NCBI RefSeq assembly: GCF_023734775.1
Contig: NZ_AP025732.1
Span: forward strand, 5,082,501 to 5,146,500
DNA length: 64,000 nt
Direction of reading: 5' to 3'
From: Nostoc cf. commune SO-36
GTDB lineage: Bacteria; Cyanobacteriota; Cyanobacteriia; Cyanobacteriales; Nostocaceae
Positions within the stretch are counted from its first letter, which is position 1; each line of letters starts with the position of its first letter. The position numbers and the translations under genes were made by a program. Positions 36,079 through 45,880 of the stretch are shown here, in pieces. The notes beneath the pieces were generated by a model, which was given only the letters and a program-made list of their open reading frames with translations, was not told where the DNA came from and did not search any database.

Positions 36079-39000
36079 ATGTTTAAGCAATTTGATGAAT
36101 ACAACAGCCAGCTATTTGAAAAATGTCCGATTGGGCTATTACTATGCCGAACAGATGGGACGCTAATTAACATCAACCCCGCTTATGCTGCCATTTTGGG
36201 GCGCACTGTTCCAGAAACCCTAAATCTGTGCGATCGCCAGATTACTCCTGAAAACTATACCGCCTCTGACCGAGCTAGCCTAGAAAATCTAGAAAAAACT
36301 GGTCGCTACGGCCCTTATGAGAAAGAGTTAATCCACAAAGACGGGCATCTGGTTTCGGTCAGGATTTCTGGATTGATGATTGACAAAGATGGAGAGCAAG
36401 TAATTTGGTGTAGCGTGGAGGACATCAGTGACCTTCGACGCGCCCAGCAGGAACGTCAACGTACTGAACAAATCTTGAAACAGAGTGAAGCCCGATACCG
36501 CTCTTTGGTAATTAGCACTACACAAATTGTTTGGGTAAGCACACCAGAAGGAATTTGCTTTGAACTGGCAAGCTGGATAGCTTATACAGGTCAAAGTATA
36601 GCTGAAGCGGAAAATGGGGGCTGGATTGATGCCGTTCATCCCGAAGATCGCGATCGCACATTTCAAGTCTGGAGTGCCGCCGTGGCTAACCGCAGCCTCT
36701 ATCAAACTGAGTACCGAATTCGTGGCAAAGACGGCAGCTACCGCCACTTTTCAGTCTGTGGCGCTCCCGTATTAGAAGAAGATGGTAGCGTTCGAGAGTG
36801 GGTTGGCACTTGCACAGATATTCACGATCGCAAGCTAGGAGAACAAACTCTGCAACGGAGCGAACAACGGTTTCGCTCTCTGGTAACTGCCAGCTCACAA
36901 ATTGTCTGGGTAGCTACGCCAGAAGGAATGGCGGTGAGCAGTGAAATGCCTACCTGGTTAGCGTACACAGGTCAGAGTGCAGATGAAATCGAGGGTTTGG
37001 GCTGGCTCGATCCGATTCACCCCGATGACCGTAACCGCACAGCCCAAGCCTGGAGTAATGCTATGGCGAATCAAAGTCTTTTTCAAACTGAATACCGATT
37101 TCGGAGCAAAGACGGCAACTACCGCCATTTTTCTGTCTGTGGTGCCCCCGTTTTAAAAGAAGATGGTAGCATTCGAGAATGGATTGGCACCTCTACCGAT
37201 GTTCACGATCGCAAACAGGCAGAAGCTGAAAATGAGCGTTTAATGGATATGTTGAATCATTCCAGCGATGCCATCATCGTCCGCGACATGAGCGACAAAA
37301 TCTCTCATTGGAATCAGGGGGCTGAAAGTCTGTACGGTTGGACGCGGGACGAAGTGAAAGGTCAATGCATTCAAGCATTTATCAAAAAAACCTTTCTCAA
37401 GCCAAAAGAAGAAATCATCGCAGAGTTATTAGAGCAAGGTAATTGGGAAGGAGAAGTACAACACCTCACCCATCATGGAAAACTGATTACTGTGCAGAGC
37501 CGATGGACATTGCAACGAGACATCGACCATCAGCCCTGCGCGGTGCTAGAAATCAATACCGACATCACTGCCCGCAAACAAGCAGAAATCGCTCTGCGGC
37601 AACTGAATCAAGAACTAGAAGCCAGAGTTGTAGAGCGGACATCTGCCCTGCAAAATACCCTAGCAGAAGCGCAGGGATTAAATGCCATTTTAGATAACTT
37701 AGCAGATGGTTTGTTAGTGGCAGACATTGCAGGACAAATCACCCACTTCAATCCTGCCTTTTTAGCTATGTATGGATTAACAGCTACCGCCCTTAAAGGT
37801 CACTACCAAGAACTGCCGATATCTGGTTTAGTAGAACTAGTTGCCCAAACTCAGTCCCATCCCACAGAGGTTTTCTCTGCCGAAGTTGCACTGACAAAGG
37901 AACGCATTGGTCAGGCAGTTGCAACCGCCATTTTCAAAAAGACCCCAGATGATGAACCCGCAGCTTGTTTTGGTTCGGCGCTACTGATTCGGGATGTGAC
38001 GGCAGAAAAGGAGATTGACAAAATGAAGACCGACTTCATCTCAACAGTTTCCCATGAGTTGCGGACACCACTCACTTCTGTTCTTGGTTTTGCTTCCATC
38101 ATTCAAGAAAAGCTGGAAACCGACGTGTTCCCAATACTTCCTACTGAAGACCGCAAGCTGCAAAAAATTATCAAGCGGGTGGGTGACAATCTCAACATTA
38201 TTGTATCTGAAGCAGAACGTCTCACCTCTTTGATTAACGATGTCCTAGACATCGCCAAGATGGAAGCAGGTAAAGTGGAATGGCAGATGCAGCCCATTGA
38301 TCCTGGCGAATTGCTTGATTGGGCAACCAATTCTACAGCCGCGTTGTTTGAAACCAATGGCTTACAGCTGGTGTGCGAAATTGAACCTGGAGTGTCTCAG
38401 ATAGTAGGCGATCGCAACCGTCTATTGCAAGTTTTAATCAACCTGATTTCCAATGCCGTTAAATTTACTGAATCTGGTTGTGTCACCTGCCGCGTTAAAC
38501 AAGGAAACGACGGTGTTTGCATCAGCGTCATTGACACAGGTATTGGTATTGCCCTTGAAGACCAACCGAAAGTATTCGAGAAATTCCGCCAAGTTGGCGA
38601 CACCCTTACCGATAAACCCAAAGGCACAGGGTTAGGACTGCCCATCTGTAAACAAATCGTCGATCATCACGGCGGTAAAATCTGGGTTGAGAGTGAGCCA
38701 GGTAACGGCAGCGTATTCTCATTCATCATTCCCACCTACGCCAGCGATCAAAAAACCACTCCTAACCTGAATCTGGATACCCTAGTCAAACAACTCAAAG
38801 AACACGTCATCACCACCAACCCTGTGCTGAACCAAAGCCGTAAAACCATCTTGGTTGTAGATGATGATGCCAACATTCGAGAACTGCTTCGTCAACAACT
38901 GGAAAATGAAGGCTACAACGTGCGGGAAGGGAAAGATGGCGTGGATGCAATTCATCAAATCAAAACAGCCCGCCCCGATCTAATTCTCTTGGATGTGATG

Positions 39001-39450
39001 ATGCCTCAAATCAACGGCTTCGATGTGGCAGCCGTTCTCAAAAATGATCCCCAAACCGCAGACATTCCGATCATTATTTTGTCAATTATTGAAAACAAAG
39101 AACGGGGCTATCACATTGGCATTGATCGCTATCTCACTAAGCCCATCAACACAGAGAAACTCCTCAACGAAATTGGCTCACTGCTTTACCAGGGAACTTC
39201 TAGTAAAAAGGTATTGGTTGTAGATAAAAATGCATCAGCTTTAAAAACCCTATCAGATGTACTGCAAACTCAGGGATACAGCGTGATTGAAGCCTCCAAC
39301 CCCCAAGAATGCATTTATAAAGCCCTATCAGCCAAACCTGACATGATCATCATCGATTCTATCTTCTCTCAAGAAGCCGATTTGGTGAAAACCCTACGGT
39401 TTGAGAAGGAGTTGGAAAATGTATTTTTTATTATGCTGTCAGAACAGTAA
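36079..39450 (+). CDS. Hybrid histidine kinase with five PAS domains and two receivers
   Basis: 1123 residues. Order: PAS1 (10-125), PAS2 (135-255), PAS3 (260-380), PAS4 (385-500), coiled coil, PAS5 (530-650), HisKA (KTDFISTVSHELRTPLTSVL), HATPase (NLISNAVKFT, DTGIGIALEDQ, GTGLGLPICKQI), receiver 1 (TILVVDDDAN ... ILLDVMMPQINGFD) and receiver 2 (KVLVVDKNAS ... MIIIDSIFSQ). PAS2 and PAS3 are recent duplicates sharing YRHFSVCGAPVL and the end DRK. Receiver 2 stops early (FIMLSEQ), lacking the last helix and the conserved Lys. No membrane segment, so a cytoplasmic sensor. In an operon with the kinase before it and the regulator after it. Confidence 0.9.
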   Translation: MFKQFDEYNSQLFEKCPIGLLLCRTDGTLININPAYAAILGRTVPETLNLCDRQITPENYTASDRASLENLEKTGRYGPYEKELIHKDGHLVSVRISGLMIDKDGEQVIWCSVEDISDLRRAQQERQRTEQILKQSEARYRSLVISTTQIVWVSTPEGICFELASWIAYTGQSIAEAENGGWIDAVHPEDRDRTFQVWSAAVANRSLYQTEYRIRGKDGSYRHFSVCGAPVLEEDGSVREWVGTCTDIHDRKLGEQTLQRSEQRFRSLVTASSQIVWVATPEGMAVSSEMPTWLAYTGQSADEIEGLGWLDPIHPDDRNRTAQAWSNAMANQSLFQTEYRFRSKDGNYRHFSVCGAPVLKEDGSIREWIGTSTDVHDRKQAEAENERLMDMLNHSSDAIIVRDMSDKISHWNQGAESLYGWTRDEVKGQCIQAFIKKTFLKPKEEIIAELLEQGNWEGEVQHLTHHGKLITVQSRWTLQRDIDHQPCAVLEINTDITARKQAEIALRQLNQELEARVVERTSALQNTLAEAQGLNAILDNLADGLLVADIAGQITHFNPAFLAMYGLTATALKGHYQELPISGLVELVAQTQSHPTEVFSAEVALTKERIGQAVATAIFKKTPDDEPAACFGSALLIRDVTAEKEIDKMKTDFISTVSHELRTPLTSVLGFASIIQEKLETDVFPILPTEDRKLQKIIKRVGDNLNIIVSEAERLTSLINDVLDIAKMEAGKVEWQMQPIDPGELLDWATNSTAALFETNGLQLVCEIEPGVSQIVGDRNRLLQVLINLISNAVKFTESGCVTCRVKQGNDGVCISVIDTGIGIALEDQPKVFEKFRQVGDTLTDKPKGTGLGLPICKQIVDHHGGKIWVESEPGNGSVFSFIIPTYASDQKTTPNLNLDTLVKQLKEHVITTNPVLNQSRKTILVVDDDANIRELLRQQLENEGYNVREGKDGVDAIHQIKTARPDLILLDVMMPQINGFDVAAVLKNDPQTADIPIIILSIIENKERGYHIGIDRYLTKPINTEKLLNEIGSLLYQGTSSKKVLVVDKNASALKTLSDVLQTQGYSVIEASNPQECIYKALSAKPDMIIIDSIFSQEADLVKTLRFEKELENVFFIMLSEQ

Positions 39451-39579
39451 TTGCTGGGACTGGTGGGGACTGGCAAGGAGTTATTCTAATAGATATCTTG
39501 CAAAAGTCCCTAACATTCCACACCCCAGTTGCTCCACTTAAGGACTTTCAGTAAAAAAAATCCCCAATCTCCAATCCCT

Positions 39580-39957
39580 ATGACCCAGAAAATTCTGATT
39601 GTTGACGATGAACCCAATATCTTAACTTTAATGGAACAAGCCCTAGAATCATTAGAAGACGAGGGTGTTGAACTTATAACTGCTAGAAATGGAGAAGAAG
39701 CTCTCGAAATTATTAAAACTGAAAAACCAAACCTGGTTTTTCTCGATGTGATGATGCCTAAAATGAATGGTCTGCAAGTCTGTCACATTGTTAAACACGA
39801 CCTGCAAATGGCTGATGTTTATATTGTCATTTTGACAGCTAAAGGACAGGAATTTGATAAACAAAAAGGAATTGAGGTTGGTGCAGATTTATATCTAACT
39901 AAACCATTTCGCCCCAAAGAAGTACTTGAAAAATCAATACAGGTGTTGGGTTTTTGA
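39580..39957 (+). CDS. Single-domain response regulator (CheY-like)
   Basis: 125-residue receiver without an output domain: acidic patch VDDEPN, phospho-acceptor in LVFLDVMMPKMNGLQ, Thr in VILTAKGQEF and Lys in LYLTKPFRP. The ATG at 39580 (MTQKILIVDDEPN) is chosen; an upstream in-frame start would add 17 residues of low-complexity leader. It lies 129 bases after the hybrid kinase and probably serves as a phosphorelay partner. Confidence 0.9.
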   Translation: MTQKILIVDDEPNILTLMEQALESLEDEGVELITARNGEEALEIIKTEKPNLVFLDVMMPKMNGLQVCHIVKHDLQMADVYIVILTAKGQEFDKQKGIEVGADLYLTKPFRPKEVLEKSIQVLGF

Positions 39958-39973
39958 GGAAATTAAACCTCGT

Positions 39974-40153
39974 CTACGTTGAAACCTGTAGTTTTTCCTC
40001 GTCAGGGTCAAGATGATTTTTCACCCACAAGCGATCACCAATTGCAAAGGGGTTGGAATTAATATCTTGTTCAAATAAATGAACCTGTTCAATCAGTTCT
40101 GTAAAAGATTGATAGTATGTATGATAAGTAACATCTTCACGTAACCACTGCAT
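39974..40153 (-). pseudogene. C-terminal gene fragment (59 aa), mobile-element-like
   Basis: Open frame MQWLREDVTYHTYYQSFTEL then FEQDINSNPFAIGDRLWVKN to DEEKLQVST. It looks like the tail of a larger cyanobacterial protein, possibly a transposase, but I cannot name the family. It is joined at its start to an unrelated fragment on the other strand, which implies rearrangement. Confidence 0.35.
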
Positions 40154-40156
40154 CTG

Positions 40157-40378
40157 AGTAAAGCCGCAGGAATTGCCCCAGTATTAGCAAGGTGGCAGAA
40201 ATTTCGATTGAATCCGGTTCCCAGTCAAAAGGAATTAGATGCGATCGCAAAACTAATAAGCTTGGACGCAGACAACATAGTTCAAATGCTGCCGCCAAAA
40301 GGCGAAAAAATGAAGCTAGAGCCAATTCGTTTATGTGCAGCTTGTTATACTGAGAAATCATATAGGACTCGTATTTGA
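40157..40378 (+). pseudogene. Gene fragment with HTH-like and CxxC segment (73 codons)
   Basis: Open frame without a start codon: SKAAGIAPVLARWQKFRLNP, then SQKELDAIAKLISLDADNIV and EPIRLCAACYTEKSY, stop at 40378. It resembles the middle of a TniQ-like or zinc-finger DNA-binding protein found near cyanobacterial transposons (tentative). Both ends are missing. Head-to-head with the fragment at 39974. Confidence 0.35.
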
Positions 40379-40511
40379 TTTTTGAAAAAACTCAGTACAC
40401 TTTTATTCCTTCTTCCCTGTTCCCTGTTCCCTCCCTACGCAAATAATTTCAGGAATCAAAGCGTCACAAAACTTTTTTGTAAGAGGTCTATTACCGCTAT
40501 TTTATAAAAAA

Positions 40512-40545
40512 TAACCCTCAGTAGTAAGCTGAGGGCTTTTTTTGT
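40512..40545 (+). terminator. Orphan rho-independent terminator 1
   Basis: Stem ccctcag/ctgaggg with loop tagtaag, followed by cttttttt. No protein gene ends within 130 bases upstream on this strand apart from the fragment ending at 40378. Confidence 0.75.
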
Positions 40546-40628
40546 TTGGCAAAATGGCATATCTGTAAATTAGAGGGTTGCTATGGTATTGGCGTAGGAT
40601 ACATTCCATGCGAAAGTACTGACTTGCA

Positions 40629-40658
40629 TTACCCCTGGTAGTTTGCCAGGGGTTTTTA
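40629..40658 (+). terminator. Orphan rho-independent terminator 2
   Basis: Stem acccctgg/ccaggggt with loop tagtttg, followed by ttttatttt. It lies 85 bases after terminator 1 with no open frame between. A promoter-like ttgcta-N16-tacatt at about 40579-40606 precedes it, so a transcript of about 50 nt could be made (inference). The rest of 40546-40847 shows nothing else. Confidence 0.75.
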
Positions 40659-40847
40659 TTTTAACTGAGAGCGATCGCTCTTAAATATTCTGCTGAAAAG
40701 TTTATTTTTAACGATTTTGATACACATTATTCTATAATTACCTGCTTTTCGGAATTAATCAGACATAGCGATTTTAATTCAACCAGGGAACTGACAATAA
40801 ATATAAGCTTATATATAAGTGGAAAAATTAAGTACAACGAATTAACG

Positions 40848-41213
40848 ATGACAGACGCTAAAAACGTAATCGATGGAAACCTAGAGGTTTGCTGTACTTC
40901 TCCCGTGACTGGGTTTTACCGCGACGGTTTTTGTCGCACGGGTGGTCAAGATTTCGGATCGCACGTTGTATGTGCCCAAGTGACATCAGAATTCTTGGAG
41001 TTCACCAAATCGCAAGGGAACGATCTTGGCACAGCTGTTCCTGCTTTTAATTTTCCTGGATTGAAGCCTGGCGATCGCTGGTGTTTGTGTGCTTCTCGCT
41101 GGCAAGAAGCTCTCGAAGCTGGCGTTGCTCCACCCGTAATACTTTCAGCAACTCATGCTAGGGCTTTGGAAGTGGTTTCTCTAGATGATTTGAAAAAACA
41201 TGCTCTAACTTGA
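40848..41213 (+). CDS. DUF2237 family protein
   Basis: 121 residues, full-length DUF2237: NVIDGNLEVCCTSPVTGFYR, then GFCRTGGQDFGSHVVCAQVT, GLKPGDRWCLCASRWQEAL and HARALEVVSLDDLKKHAL. The family is widespread in bacteria and its function is unknown; the conserved Cys, His and Asp residues suggest a small enzyme or metal-binding protein. Monocistronic, between terminators and a convergent kinase gene. Confidence 0.9.
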   Translation: MTDAKNVIDGNLEVCCTSPVTGFYRDGFCRTGGQDFGSHVVCAQVTSEFLEFTKSQGNDLGTAVPAFNFPGLKPGDRWCLCASRWQEALEAGVAPPVILSATHARALEVVSLDDLKKHALT

Positions 41214-41253
41214 TCTTGATTGGGCATTGCTTATTCTCGTCCCCAGTCCCCAA

Positions 41254-43401
41254 TCAACTCACTGGAGCTTCCAAAGGCAGTTCTAATATATTGGCAACCG
41301 CAGCAATCAATTTATTGGGGTCAATTGGCTTAGATAAATGCTGCTGAAACCCTGCTGAAAGTGCTTCCAAGCGGTCTTCCTCTCGCGTGTATGCTGTTAA
41401 AGCGATCGCGGGGATGCGTCCGCCTTTTTCTGGTTCTAAAGAGCGCAGTTTCCGAATCAGCATATAACCATCTTGTCCTGACATCCCGATATCGCTAATC
41501 AGAATATCTGGTTTTGCTTGTTCAAGTACTGCTAGCGCTTCATCAACTGATGCTACCGCAGTGGCAAAAGCCCCATACTCCTCAAACATAAAACTGAGAA
41601 AGTTACGGGTATCCGCCTCATCATCTACAACTAACACTCTTAATCCAGCAAGGGGCGTAGATGCTACAGGGGAGGAACTTTTTCCTGTTGCTTCTCTATT
41701 CCCCCTATTGTCTTGTAGCAGTGGTAGTCTCACAGTAAAAGTTGCTCCTTGTCCAGTGCCTGAACTTTGGGCAAAGATTGTACCTTTGTGCAGTTCCACT
41801 AAATGACGAACGATCGCTAATCCTAGTCCTAATCCGTTGTGCGATCGCGTTGTGGTACTGTCTGCTTGCCGAAAACGCTCAAATACTTTGGGTAAAAACT
41901 CGGAACTAATACCAATGCCTGTATCGATAACTTCAATTTGGGCGTACTGAGATTTTAAATTTTGAATTTGGGATTGTACATTACTGCTTTCATCAGTGTT
42001 TGAAGAGGCTAAATTTTTACCATCAGATCCCAATCCCAAACCGTTTGACTGAGGGCTGACGCTGAAGTCTGAAATCGAAAATCCACAATGCTTTGATAGC
42101 CTAACCTCTACCCTACCACCTTTAGGAGTAAACTTAATGGCGTTAGTTAGTAGGTTCCAGACAACTTGCTGTAAACGGGCTGGATCGCCATATACTGATC
42201 CTAGCGAAGTATCCAGGACAGTATTTAACTTAATATCTTTCGGTTCTGCGAGGGGACGAACTGCCTCTAAGGCTGCCTCCGTTACCGTGAGCAGATTCAC
42301 CGCAGATACATTTAACCGCAACTGACCACGGATAATCCGGGATACATCCAAGATATCCTCAATTAGTTGCATCTGAGACATCGCGTTGCGTTCGATCGCT
42401 TCCAAGGCGCGAGAAGTGGCTTTTTCGTCAAGTTTCTTGGCGCGGAGGATTTTTGACCAGCCCAGCATTGAGGTGAGAGGTGTGCGGAGTTCGTGGGAAA
42501 GAACAGCAAGAAACTCATCTTTCATCCGATTTGCTGCTTCTGCTTCCTGTCTTGCCGTCTGTTCTCGAATCACTTGAGCGCGGACTTCTTCTGCTTGTTT
42601 GCGTTCGGTAATATCCTCAAGAGTGCCTACATATCCCAGTAATTCCCCTTGACCGGAAAGCATCGGTGATGAGCGAACTTGAACCCAATGGACGCTACCG
42701 TGAGCAGTTTGAAAGCGAAATTCTTCCGAGTAGTCCCGACCTTCACAAATGTAAGCAGACCAACTAGCGATCGCTCGTTCTCTGTCTTCTGGATGAACAG
42801 ATTCTAGCCATCTTTTTTCTAAACTTTCTGCCGCTTTTAAACCACAAATTGCCTGATAGCGAGGATTTGTATATCTACATCCTCCTTCAGTATCAATTTC
42901 AAAAATGCCAACGGGTGAGCAAGTACTTAGCGATCGCAATCGTTCTTCACTTTGCCTGAGTTCTGTATTTACAGCTACTAACTGCGCTGCTTGTTGCTTG
43001 ACGGCTTCTGTTTTCTTAAAAAGTTCTACGAATACTGTGACTTTAGAAGTCAAAATATTGGGGTCTAGTGGTTTGAGTAAATAATCTACTGCACCCAAGG
43101 CATAGCCTTTAAATAGCATTTGGTCGCTGCTGCTAAAGGCGGTGAGAAAGATAATTGGAGTGTGACGCGATCGCCCCCGATTGCGAATTAAGGTAGCAGT
43201 TTCAAAGCCATCCATCCCAGGCATTTGCACATCAAGCAAAATAACTGCAAAGTCTTGATGCAGCAGACACCGCAAAGCTTCTTCCCCAGAAGTAGCTCTC
43301 ACTAGATTCTCCCCTAGTTTTTCTAGGATTGCCTCTAGTGCCAGCAAATTTTCTAGTTTATCATCCACTAGGAGGATGTTTACTTTGGGTTCCATCTGCA
43401 T
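41254..43401 (-). CDS. Hybrid histidine kinase (REC-PAS-HisKA-HATPase-REC)
   Basis: 715 residues from the ATG at 43401 (MQMEPKVNILLVDDK). N-terminal receiver (ILLDVQMPGMDGFE), short coiled coil, PAS domain (about 150-270), HisKA (LAVLSHELRTPLTSMLGWSK), HATPase (NLLTNAIKFTPKGG, DTGIGISSEFLPKVFERFRQ, GLGLGLAIV) and C-terminal receiver (ILISDIGMSGQDGYM, LSKPIDP). A poorly conserved insert (about 455-500, SNGLGLGSDGKNLASSNTDE) lies within the ATPase domain. The longer frame to 43449 overlaps cheB and is not used. Adjacent cheB suggests a CheB-coupled sensory unit. Confidence 0.9.
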   Translation of the reverse strand: MQMEPKVNILLVDDKLENLLALEAILEKLGENLVRATSGEEALRCLLHQDFAVILLDVQMPGMDGFETATLIRNRGRSRHTPIIFLTAFSSSDQMLFKGYALGAVDYLLKPLDPNILTSKVTVFVELFKKTEAVKQQAAQLVAVNTELRQSEERLRSLSTCSPVGIFEIDTEGGCRYTNPRYQAICGLKAAESLEKRWLESVHPEDRERAIASWSAYICEGRDYSEEFRFQTAHGSVHWVQVRSSPMLSGQGELLGYVGTLEDITERKQAEEVRAQVIREQTARQEAEAANRMKDEFLAVLSHELRTPLTSMLGWSKILRAKKLDEKATSRALEAIERNAMSQMQLIEDILDVSRIIRGQLRLNVSAVNLLTVTEAALEAVRPLAEPKDIKLNTVLDTSLGSVYGDPARLQQVVWNLLTNAIKFTPKGGRVEVRLSKHCGFSISDFSVSPQSNGLGLGSDGKNLASSNTDESSNVQSQIQNLKSQYAQIEVIDTGIGISSEFLPKVFERFRQADSTTTRSHNGLGLGLAIVRHLVELHKGTIFAQSSGTGQGATFTVRLPLLQDNRGNREATGKSSSPVASTPLAGLRVLVVDDEADTRNFLSFMFEEYGAFATAVASVDEALAVLEQAKPDILISDIGMSGQDGYMLIRKLRSLEPEKGGRIPAIALTAYTREEDRLEALSAGFQQHLSKPIDPNKLIAAVANILELPLEAPVS

Positions 43402-43411
43402 CGGTTTCTTT

Positions 43412-43978
43412 CTATGATGAATAACAAAGCTTGACCATCTGGGAAGCAATGTTTGAGAGTGTCAAAATCCAGTCTACTGTAACAGCAGAAATTGCGGCCT
43501 TTGGCATAACGTCGCTCTCAGCTGTGGCAGGTTCTTGTACAATAGTAGTTCCTCCCCGCGCTTTTATTTTCTTGAGACCTTGCATACCATCTTGGTTTGC
43601 TCCTGTCAATATTACACCAATAACTTGCTCTGTGTAGACATCGGCTGCCGACTCAAACAGCACATCAATAGATGGTCTGGCATAAGAAACAGGTTCATCA
43701 GTTGAGAGGGCAAAATGACCTGGTTCAACTAGTAAGTGATAATCTGCTGGGGCTATGTAGATATATCCTGATAGTATTTCGTCCTTGTCTTCCACTTCTC
43801 GAATTTTCAACAAAGTGGATTGTTGTAATAAATCCTGGAGTGTGTTAGTTGACTCTTTATGACGGTGTTGGACGATCGCGATCGGCACAGGGAAATCTAC
43901 TGGTAAATTCCCTAGGACAATTTTTAATGCTGATAATCCGCCTAAAGAAGTACCAATTACCACAATTTTAAACGACAC
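43412..43978 (-). CDS. CheB-type protein-glutamate methylesterase domain protein
   Basis: 188 residues consisting of the CheB methylesterase domain alone, with no receiver. The catalytic triad is visible: Ser11 in IGTSLGGL, His in IVQHRHKE (about 37-40) and Asp in LTGANQDGM. It removes methyl groups from methyl-accepting receptors or their domains. Immediately upstream of the hybrid kinase gene (10-base gap), so co-transcribed. A cheR partner, frequent in such cyanobacterial modules, is not here. Confidence 0.88.
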   Translation of the reverse strand: MSFKIVVIGTSLGGLSALKIVLGNLPVDFPVPIAIVQHRHKESTNTLQDLLQQSTLLKIREVEDKDEILSGYIYIAPADYHLLVEPGHFALSTDEPVSYARPSIDVLFESAADVYTEQVIGVILTGANQDGMQGLKKIKARGGTTIVQEPATAESDVMPKAAISAVTVDWILTLSNIASQMVKLCYSS

Positions 43979-44041
43979 TTATTTCGCCCTCACACCTATG
44001 AATGGGGGTTATATAAATAGCAAAGGGAATTTCATACTGAA

Positions 44042-44905
44042 TCAGTCAGTATTTTCTTGCTTCTTTGCTCTTACCAGTAACCCATGTTTAGGTGCAAAAA
44101 TCATTGCTATAACAAACAACAAGGTTTGTAACACTACTATACAACCCCCAGTTGCACCATCGATATGATAGCTGATGTAAGTGCCCATAACACTAGAAAA
44201 TACTCCAGATGCCATTGAAATTAGTATCATCTGGTCAAAACGGTCTGTTAATAAATAAGCCGTTGCTCCCGGAGTTACTAACATAGCTACAACCAGAATA
44301 ATTCCCACTGTCTGGAGTCCGGCGACAGCAGTTAACGAGAGTAATGATAGTAAAATATAGTGCAGCGCTCCTGTGTTCAAGCCAATGGAACGTGCGTGAG
44401 TGGGGTCAAAACAAAATAATAGTAAGTCTTTGCGTAAGATAGCTATTGTTATTAAAGTAATCCCGCTAATAATCACCGTTTGGATAATGTCTTCATTAGA
44501 AATACCTAAAACATTGCCAAACAAAATATGTGTCAAGTCTACGCTGCTGGGAGTTTTGGAAACTAGTACCAAACCCAGAGCAAAAAATCCTGTAAATACA
44601 AGTCCAATGACAGTATCTTCTTTAATCCTTGTCTTCGCTTTGATATAACCGATCGCAATAACTGAACCCACTCCAAAGACAAAAGCACCCACAGCAAAAG
44701 GGATATTTAAAACATAAGCAATTACAACCCCAGGCATTACCGCATGAGAAACAGCATCTCCCATTAATGCCCAACCTTTAAGGGTCATAAAACAAGATAA
44801 AACAGAACAAACCACCCCAACTAAGGCACTTACACAAATTGCCTTCACCATGAATTCATGCTGTAGGGGTGTAGTGAACCAGTCTAATAATGCGAGAGTA
44901 TTCAT
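44042..44905 (-). CDS. mntB: Manganese ABC transporter permease MntB-like
   Basis: 287-residue integral membrane permease of the ABC-3 family (ZnuB/MntB/SitC): about eight helices, with GDAVSHAVMPGVVIAYVLNI and GIILVVAMLVTPGATAYLLT as conserved cytoplasmic/EAA-like segments. Third gene of the operon mntC-mntA-mntB, 45 bases after the ATPase. Mn rather than Zn is favoured by the binding protein's resemblance to MntC. Confidence 0.88.
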   Translation of the reverse strand: MNTLALLDWFTTPLQHEFMVKAICVSALVGVVCSVLSCFMTLKGWALMGDAVSHAVMPGVVIAYVLNIPFAVGAFVFGVGSVIAIGYIKAKTRIKEDTVIGLVFTGFFALGLVLVSKTPSSVDLTHILFGNVLGISNEDIIQTVIISGITLITIAILRKDLLLFCFDPTHARSIGLNTGALHYILLSLLSLTAVAGLQTVGIILVVAMLVTPGATAYLLTDRFDQMILISMASGVFSSVMGTYISYHIDGATGGCIVVLQTLLFVIAMIFAPKHGLLVRAKKQENTD

Positions 44906-44950
44906 ATTTTTATAACTTTAATCCAAGCAATATCAATTAAAAATTCTCAA

Positions 44951-45730
44951 TCAATGAGATTCACCTTGATTTCCACGGATTATCTGACTTTTGCCGAGAG
45001 ATAAATCTCCCAGAGAACCGCCAAAAGTCCGTGAGAGATTTTCTTCTGTGAAGACTTCTGATGTATCACCATAAGCTAAAATAGTACGATTAATGAGTAC
45101 TACTTGATCACAGAAAGTAGTGATAGATGCTAAATCATGGGTAGAAATTAAAATTGTATGACCTTCCTCTCGCAATTCCAGCAATAAATCAATCATCGCT
45201 TTTTCTGTTTTAATATCTACCCCAGTGAAAGGTTCATCTAATAGTAAAACTGTTCCCTGTTGTGCTAAAGCACGGGCGAGAAAGGCACGTTTTTTCTGTC
45301 CACCTGAGAGTTCTCCAATTTGGCGATCGCGCATTGACCACATTTGCATCCTTTCCAAACTCTCCCGCACCACTAAGCGATCGTTCGCCGATGGAATTCG
45401 TAGTATATTCATGTATCCGTAGCGTCCCATCATCACCACATCATGGACACTTACTGGAAAATTCCAGTCCACCTCTTCCGACTGGGGTACGTAAGCCACC
45501 AAGCTTTTTTTCTGCACAGTTTTTATCGGTAAACCATTAATCAAAACCTTTCCTGTGACTGGCTTCAAAAAACCCATAATTGCTTTAAATAGGGTTGATT
45601 TACCGCTACCATTCATCCCCACCAAACCACTGATTGAACCTGCTTGAATTTGCAAAAAAGCACCATGTAAAGCAACTTTGCCGTGGTAAGCAACTGTCAA
45701 ATTTTCGACATCAATGCTAATGGATTTCAT
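44951..45730 (-). CDS. mntA: Manganese ABC transporter ATP-binding protein MntA-like
   Basis: 259-residue ABC ATPase. Walker [11 protein letters not shown]-loop in [10 protein letters not shown]; signature [15 protein letters not shown]; Walker [13 protein letters not shown]-loop [24 protein letters not shown] is typical of Mn/Zn importers. It energises the permease encoded downstream. Between it and mntC is a 150-bp gap without obvious structure. Confidence 0.9.
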   Translation of the reverse strand: MKSISIDVENLTVAYHGKVALHGAFLQIQAGSISGLVGMNGSGKSTLFKAIMGFLKPVTGKVLINGLPIKTVQKKSLVAYVPQSEEVDWNFPVSVHDVVMMGRYGYMNILRIPSANDRLVVRESLERMQMWSMRDRQIGELSGGQKKRAFLARALAQQGTVLLLDEPFTGVDIKTEKAMIDLLLELREEGHTILISTHDLASITTFCDQVVLINRTILAYGDTSEVFTEENLSRTFGGSLGDLSLGKSQIIRGNQGESH

Positions 45731-45880
45731 TAAAAATCACCTCTAAAATTAATTAATAGTTTGTAGTGAGCAGCTTCAGCCCTCTTTCCAAAGACGTAAC
45801 GTTTTCCAGAGAACAAAATAAGACTAAATTCGTTACTACAAGCTTATTTTCAATAGTTAGATTTATTCTTGCATACTTGC

